A stretch of DNA of 64,000 nt, taken from contig NC_041785.1 in the NCBI RefSeq assembly GCF_900090045.1, positions 992,001-1,056,000 of the forward strand, written 5' to 3'. Shown here in pieces: positions 58,517 through 64,000 of the stretch. The notes under the pieces are model-generated. The model saw nothing but the letters and a program-made list of their open reading frames with translations, ran no database searches and was not told the DNA's origin. A program made the translations under genes and the position numbers. Source of the stretch: Plasmodium malariae. Taxonomy: Eukaryota; Apicomplexa; Aconoidasida; Haemosporida; Plasmodiidae. Position 1 is the stretch's first letter. Each line of letters opens with the position of its first letter.

Positions 58517-61500
58517 ATGGACGATAAAGAGTATTATAATGATGTGGAAGTAGACTCGGTTGCATCTACTTTTGAAGCTAACAGAAATAAATATTTTTTT
58601 AACGAAAATATTAGCAGTAATATGATAAAAAAAAATGAATCGAATGTCGGTACTAACGACCATGATCGTAAAATAAATGTAAGTAATACCCTTAATCTTT
58701 TGAATAATACTAATAGTAATCATAATAGTAAATTTGGAAATACCAATAGTAGTATTAACTCCAGTACGTTCTGTACTGATAATTATACTATAAACAGCTC
58801 GAATAATATAATGGGTGCCGTGAGGAATTTCGCTTATAGCAGCAATGTTAGTAGTAGTAACACGTACAGTAACAATAATAATATAAACAATAATAAAAAT
58901 AAAAGTGGTGGTAGTAGTAGTAGTAATATGCATAGTAACAATAATAATAATAATAATAATAACAATAATAGTGGTGGTAGCAGTAGTACCAATGCGCGTA
59001 ACTGTAATAACGGAAGCAGTAATGCACATAAGGGTTCATCTAACAACACCGCGAATACATTCCACCCGTATAAAGAAGGGTTCAGTGATAGTATAGAAAT
59101 AAATAATGTAAAAATCAAAATGTTTAACAAACGAACTAATAAAAATGTGAACAGTCATAACTATAATAGAAATAATTACAACAATGTGAATATTAATAAA
59201 AATATGAAAAACTTTAGAAACAGATTTAACCATTTTAATAAGGCTGGTATGAAGCAAGATGGGATTGTGCGGAGCACTTGTCGAGATGACAACAGTGATA
59301 GTATCGTCAATTGCATTATTAATGGAAGTGAAAATGGTAATGGTAGTGGTAATGGCAGTGGTAATGGTAGTGGTAATGGCAGTGGTAATGGCAGTGGTAA
59401 TGGTAGTGGTAATGGCAGTGGTAATGGCAGTGGTAATGGCAGTGGTAATGGAAGTGGGGTTATAAACAGAATCGAAAGTGAAGGAGGAGTAAACGATGAG
59501 AGTGGGTATGCTGAGTACGGGCAATACAACCAGTACAGTCAGCTTAACGAACAGGGAAACTTAAATGTAGGTGTAGAAAAAGAGGATAATGTCGAAAGAG
59601 GAGGGGAGGGTGGTGAACATTCAACTGATACGTATTATGATTATATGCAACAAAGAAATGGTAAGGTACAGAATAATAAAGTTAATAGTCGAAATTTTTA
59701 TGAAAATAAAAAAATAAAAAACAACAAGTTGTATAATAATAATATTATTCCTATAAGTACTGATGAAAATGAAAATGAAAATAATATTTTGAATATGAAT
59801 AATATTGTTCATAATAACACAAGTAGTGAAAATAATGATATGCACAATGGTAGTAGTAGTAGTAGTATTATAAGAAATAGTAACAATAACAATGATAAGG
59901 ATGTGATGATCTCCTCTAAATATAATCGTTTTATTACTGATGGAAAGAAGGAAGTTTATAATGAGGAGCAGAACCACTTTACTAAAGGAAATGGTATCCA
60001 AAATATAAATGATAATAATATAAATATGAATATACATGAACAACAAATGTATTATGCAAATACAAATAATGGTAATAATATAATGACAGATATAAATAGT
60101 AACATGAAGAAGAGGAAAAGTGTTATGTTTGACTCAAGCACATTTTATAAACATAAACAAAAAAAAAATTATCATAAAACTTTCAATGATTCATTAAAAA
60201 GGTATTGTAATAATTCTTTAAAATTGGTGGACAGGAGTATAAAAAAGAATAACATGTCGTTTGGTTATAGTAACAATAAGAAGAAGAATATGCAAAACGG
60301 TATGAACAGAAACTCTGTTCTGAGTAGCAGTAGTGGTAGTAGTAACTGTGGAGATAGCAATTACAGCGGTAATAATTGTAATAATAATAGTAAGGATAAC
60401 AATAGTAGTAACGGCAGTGGTAATCGTAGTGGTAATAATAACGAACTAAATGACTACAAAAATGTGGAGGACCCCTTCTCGGAAGAATTGTACAGCATGC
60501 CGGGGGGAAATAACACTAACAGAAATAATAATACGAGCACATTTTATAATAATATTAACAAAAAATCGTTCAGTAATATAACTTTTTCGTTAAACAAATA
60601 CCTAAACTCAGTTGTTAGCACTGATAAGTCGAAGAGGAATAACGCGAACATTGATCGTATTGCAAATGGGAGCAAGGTAGTGAGCATTAGTAATAATGGT
60701 AACAATAACAGTAGCACGAATGGGAATGGGAATGATACTGCTAATAACAATGAGAATGGCAATAGCAGTAGCTTAGCTAGCCATATAAGTATCAATAATT
60801 ACAACGCTGTCAGTTTGGACTACAACTCAGGAGGTGTAAATAACAAGTATAACGAAACGAGTTCATATAAACACGACGATTTATTTCGTAAGAACAACTC
60901 CTGTTACAGAAGCGAAGGGTTTGATAACTATGACCAAAGTAATATTAATAGTAGTGGACTAACTTTTTTTAAAAAAAGTGAAGAGGGGGAAAAGTCTGAT
61001 TGCAATATGAACAGTTTGAATATACTCTCAAAAAATTATAATATACCACAACAAAATGTACAAGATTTAAAAAGTATGATTGGTAATGAACTAAATTCTA
61101 ATAGTAAGGTAATATGTGAGGGTGCAAATTATTTCATTATGGGAGAAGGAAGTATAAACAGCTTTAACAATATCAGCATTAACAACATGAACAACAATCA
61201 GAGTTACATTGAATGCTTAAGCGAAGTGTCCGAAATAAGTGATGATGAAGAGGGAGAAAATAAAAATAACTGCTTAGATGAAAGTACTAATGTAGATGAG
61301 GATGTTAAAAATGCTAATAATTGCAAAAATTGGAATAGCATGAATAATAGAGACATCAACCTGGGTGATTCTAATGCACCTACCGCATCTGTTTCATCTG
61401 TTGTATCTGCTGTATCTTCCTCATCAGCATCATCTGCCTTACCCAATATGGTCAATTCTGCACCTTCAATGGATAACACACTTTTCAGTCAACGTGTAGG

Positions 61501-63727
61501 AAATAGGTCAGACATGATGGAAACTGTGTATAACTTGTACAACTACAATAAAGATATGATTGGTGTGAATAGAGAAATGAATTCCAATACATCAGTTGTT
61601 AATAATTCAAGTTTCAAAGTAGGAGTAGTACAGGAGGGGGAAGGGGAGGATGAGAAGGATGCGTATGTGGAGAAGAGAAATGCCTACCACATGAAGAATG
61701 CAAATAATAGAGCCCATAATGACGACCAAAGTTATTTGAGCAGCTACGATGTGAATACTATAAGCAATGACAGTTATATTGGCACGAACTGTGGAAGTAA
61801 CATCTTTTTTTCACGTGGTCAAAGTAAAGAAAAGAAAAACATAAAAAGCAATTTTAATGAAATGAATTCAATAATTGCTCAGAGTAAAAATTACACCATA
61901 CATAACAGTAGTATGGACGGTAAATTTTCAAGTGATAATTTTTCGAGTAATCATTATACTAATGAAAATATAAAGGAGGACATTAAAATAAATGAAAAAA
62001 TGGATAATATCATATTCGCTAGTTCTATTGAACCAGACGACGATACTAATAACCCTAATGATAATACAAATATGGATGAACACAATGAGGGGGCAACTGA
62101 TACCGGTATAATAAACAATAATATAAGTACAACAATGATGAGAGAGAAGCAAGAGAATAACATGATAGAGGAAGATGATAGAGAAATTAAAAAGGCTTTT
62201 TCCATTAATCATGTAAACAGTGAAGATATGTATATCAACACTTATATGCCATACCCGCCAGAAAAGTATAACAATATTTACGAGTTGCATGAAATAAAAA
62301 TTTTATCACCTCATATACTGAAAACAAAATTTCACAAAGAAGGTAAAAGCTATCATTCATCCTTAAAAGATGGAAAACTAATTTTACTACTTGACTTAGA
62401 CAATACATTACTACAGGCTACTTCCTTTGCAAAATTTAATATGGAATTACCTTTAGAAAACTTTGTGGATGAAAATGGAGAACCCGAATTATATAAATTT
62501 TTTTTACCGTATTATAATTTTTTTTATTATTTAAAATTTAGACCATATGTACGCCAGTTTTTACAAATATTATCCTTATATTATGAATTATCTATATATA
62601 CAAATGCTACAAGAGAATATGCAGATGTAGTAATAGCAATACTGGACCCTGACCGGAATTTGTTTGCGGATAGAATAGTAGCTAGATGCAGTTCTGCAGA
62701 TAGAGATGAAAATAAACATTTTTCAAAAATATATCCAAATATTGATTCGAGATATGTTATCGCATTTGATGATAGGAAAGATGTGTGGTCAGATATTCCT
62801 CATTCTCATATATTAAAAGCAGAACATTATAATTTTTTTGAATTAAGTAAATATGACATTATTTCACATTTCAAAGAATCAACTACTTGTAAAAAGAAAT
62901 TTGTCGATATGGATATGCATTTACATTATATGACTAAAATTTTTTTAAAATTACATAAAACATTTTTTGAAAATCCGTTAGAAGTAGATGTAGGGAAAAT
63001 CATAGATACAATTATGTTAAATACGTTAAGTAATGTTGGAGTTTATTTCACAGGTTTTAGAAAAAATTCAAAAAATGCACAAAATGTGTTAACATCAGAT
63101 TGTGAAGATAGACAAAAAGAAATAGCCTTAGAATTAGGTGCAAAAATTTACTCAAATTATGATATACCTGGTGTAACCCATATTATAGCAGCAAAGAATT
63201 GTACAGATAATTTAATAAAATCCAAAAAATCAGATTACAATCATATCCAGAAAGTACATACATTATGGTTATATCATTGTAGAGGAACTTTAGAAAGTGG
63301 TAACTCCACCTACTTTGATGCGGATGAACTTTGTAAAATATATAATAATAAACCTCCATTACATCCAAAGAAAGATCATTGGTTCTTTGGAAATAAAGAT
63401 GATTTAAGAAAACAAGATGATACTAATGATTGCATTAAAATTGAAAATCTAAAATCAAGGATTTTCCTTGGTACAGGGGAATATACACATGACGCGGTTA
63501 TCTGCTCTCCCTTTGAACAAATTAATATTAAATGGATAGAAAAGGAAGTTAAGTTAAGGCAAATTTATGATACCCCAGTCAATGTTGCATCAAATGATGC
63601 TAAGACAAATGAAAAAAGTCAATTTAGTGAAAACGCAAATCTTATGTGCCATAATTTTGATGTCGATGATAATTTCCCCTGTCTAGGAAGCACCTTTGAG
63701 GATCTTAGCAATATCAGTATGGGTTAA
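58517..63727 (+). CDS. FCP1: FCP1-type RNA polymerase II CTD phosphatase (NIF/FCPH + BRCT) with 1.3-kb-residue disordered extension
   Basis: Single-exon frame of 1736 residues from ATG 58517. The first 1,280 residues are Asn/Ser-rich with (GNGS)n at about 274-314 and look disordered. The FCP homology domain follows: DxDxT nucleophile motif DLDNT at 1293-1297 (Asp1293 nucleophile, Asp1295 acid/base), SIYTNATREYADVV, and the Asp pair of DDRKDVW at 1418-1424. A BRCT domain spans about 1505-1585 (GVYFTGF, IALELGAKIYSNY, VTHIIAA, VHTLWLYHC). FCPH followed by BRCT is the architecture of FCP1, which removes Ser2/5 phosphates from the Pol II C-terminal repeats; SCP-type enzymes lack the BRCT. A 150-residue acidic tail ends it. 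Substrate choice in Plasmodium is inferred. Confidence 0.92.
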   Translation: MDDKEYYNDVEVDSVASTFEANRNKYFFNENISSNMIKKNESNVGTNDHDRKINVSNTLNLLNNTNSNHNSKFGNTNSSINSSTFCTDNYTINSSNNIMGAVRNFAYSSNVSSSNTYSNNNNINNNKNKSGGSSSSNMHSNNNNNNNNNNNSGGSSSTNARNCNNGSSNAHKGSSNNTANTFHPYKEGFSDSIEINNVKIKMFNKRTNKNVNSHNYNRNNYNNVNINKNMKNFRNRFNHFNKAGMKQDGIVRSTCRDDNSDSIVNCIINGSENGNGSGNGSGNGSGNGSGNGSGNGSGNGSGNGSGNGSGNGSGVINRIESEGGVNDESGYAEYGQYNQYSQLNEQGNLNVGVEKEDNVERGGEGGEHSTDTYYDYMQQRNGKVQNNKVNSRNFYENKKIKNNKLYNNNIIPISTDENENENNILNMNNIVHNNTSSENNDMHNGSSSSSIIRNSNNNNDKDVMISSKYNRFITDGKKEVYNEEQNHFTKGNGIQNINDNNINMNIHEQQMYYANTNNGNNIMTDINSNMKKRKSVMFDSSTFYKHKQKKNYHKTFNDSLKRYCNNSLKLVDRSIKKNNMSFGYSNNKKKNMQNGMNRNSVLSSSSGSSNCGDSNYSGNNCNNNSKDNNSSNGSGNRSGNNNELNDYKNVEDPFSEELYSMPGGNNTNRNNNTSTFYNNINKKSFSNITFSLNKYLNSVVSTDKSKRNNANIDRIANGSKVVSISNNGNNNSSTNGNGNDTANNNENGNSSSLASHISINNYNAVSLDYNSGGVNNKYNETSSYKHDDLFRKNNSCYRSEGFDNYDQSNINSSGLTFFKKSEEGEKSDCNMNSLNILSKNYNIPQQNVQDLKSMIGNELNSNSKVICEGANYFIMGEGSINSFNNISINNMNNNQSYIECLSEVSEISDDEEGENKNNCLDESTNVDEDVKNANNCKNWNSMNNRDINLGDSNAPTASVSSVVSAVSSSSASSALPNMVNSAPSMDNTLFSQRVGNRSDMMETVYNLYNYNKDMIGVNREMNSNTSVVNNSSFKVGVVQEGEGEDEKDAYVEKRNAYHMKNANNRAHNDDQSYLSSYDVNTISNDSYIGTNCGSNIFFSRGQSKEKKNIKSNFNEMNSIIAQSKNYTIHNSSMDGKFSSDNFSSNHYTNENIKEDIKINEKMDNIIFASSIEPDDDTNNPNDNTNMDEHNEGATDTGIINNNISTTMMREKQENNMIEEDDREIKKAFSINHVNSEDMYINTYMPYPPEKYNNIYELHEIKILSPHILKTKFHKEGKSYHSSLKDGKLILLLDLDNTLLQATSFAKFNMELPLENFVDENGEPELYKFFLPYYNFFYYLKFRPYVRQFLQILSLYYELSIYTNATREYADVVIAILDPDRNLFADRIVARCSSADRDENKHFSKIYPNIDSRYVIAFDDRKDVWSDIPHSHILKAEHYNFFELSKYDIISHFKESTTCKKKFVDMDMHLHYMTKIFLKLHKTFFENPLEVDVGKIIDTIMLNTLSNVGVYFTGFRKNSKNAQNVLTSDCEDRQKEIALELGAKIYSNYDIPGVTHIIAAKNCTDNLIKSKKSDYNHIQKVHTLWLYHCRGTLESGNSTYFDADELCKIYNNKPPLHPKKDHWFFGNKDDLRKQDDTNDCIKIENLKSRIFLGTGEYTHDAVICSPFEQINIKWIEKEVKLRQIYDTPVNVASNDAKTNEKSQFSENANLMCHNFDVDDNFPCLGSTFEDLSNISMG
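59335..59457 (+). repeat. 12-bp coding repeat (Gly-Asn-Gly-Ser)
   Basis: About ten copies of ggtaatggcagt with silent agt/ggt and ggc/ggt variation encode GNGS repeats in the FCP1-like N-terminal extension. It is a GC-richer patch than its surroundings. Confidence 0.92.
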
Positions 63728-64000
63728 CCGTCTTAATCATATTAGCCGCTATTATCAGGTGTTATTTAATGTACATGAGTATTCCTATGCCGAGTAGTGA
63801 TAAACCCGTAGCTCACTTACCTTTGTTTTAACCCCATACCCATATTAGGTAGCTTGTCGCTAGCCACTTTGGTCAGTCATTTAACCACTTGGCTATTTTA
63901 CTTATTTTGCCCCCTTTTTTGTTATGGCATTATTCACTCCACTATGCACTTATTTATTTATATATCTATTTATTTATTAATTATTATTAATTTTTTTTAT
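63728..64000. other. 3' flank of the FCP1-like gene
   Basis: Moderately complex 270-bp sequence after the stop, turning into (ttat)n at the edge. Nothing identifiable is seen. Confidence 0.5.

Noticed and set aside
1..64000. Search for tRNA, rRNA, CRISPR, transposon or viral features
   Set aside because: No cloverleaf-type segments, conserved rRNA blocks, spaced direct-repeat arrays or transposase/integrase motifs were noticed. The tandem arrays here have no spacers and are minisatellites.

Overview
The window looks like an internal, gene-bearing stretch of a Plasmodium (malaria parasite) chromosome. The sequence is extremely AT-rich. Proteins carry long Asn/Lys/Asp/Glu low-complexity insertions, genes are separated by kilobases of poly(A)/(T) and (TA)n, introns are short with GT..AG ends, and several products are Plasmodium-typical versions of conserved eukaryotic proteins. 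No variant-antigen families, subtelomeric repeats, rRNA, tRNA or bacterial-type features were seen. The species cannot be fixed by reading alone; base composition is compatible with species such as P. malariae or P. ovale. From memory (not checked), ARK3 and TIM23 lie close together on P. falciparum chromosome 13, so this is probably the syntenic block. Layout, left to right: an Aurora-type kinase (minus, runs off the left edge); a six-exon membrane-anchored J-domain protein (minus, assembled here from phase-compatible exons); an RCC1-repeat protein (plus); a likely spliced small membrane protein (plus); a PP2A B''-type regulatory subunit (minus); a possible spliced micro-gene (minus); a seven-exon UBE2K-like E2 with a C-terminal UBA domain (minus); a likely four-exon 53-residue protein (minus); two-exon TIM23 (plus); a large helical/PH-like protein (plus); a large C2-like/coiled-coil protein whose frame is broken at a 27-base poly(A) tract (minus); an RWD+DUF1115 protein (minus); four-exon SF3B5 (minus); a possible spliced gene (plus); about 6 kb of low-complexity DNA; and an FCP1-type RNA polymerase II CTD phosphatase with BRCT domain (plus). 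The genes form no operon. They are housekeeping functions: mitotic kinase and phosphatase control, ubiquitin conjugation, mitochondrial protein import, splicing and transcription. What stands out beyond them is (i) several small spliced genes hidden in apparent gaps, found by matching splice phases, and (ii) many distinct minisatellites (9, 11-12, 13, 15, 16 and 18 bp) in promoters, an intron and 3' regions, each with its own unit and most attached to one gene. Exon calls were made by eye. Calls with one conserved family and all phases agreeing (E2, SF3B5, TIM23, J-protein) are firm. Calls without homology (16.6-17.6 kb, 28.8-29.7 kb, 23.7-24.1 kb, 45.05-45.33 kb, 51.9-52.3 kb) are proposals.
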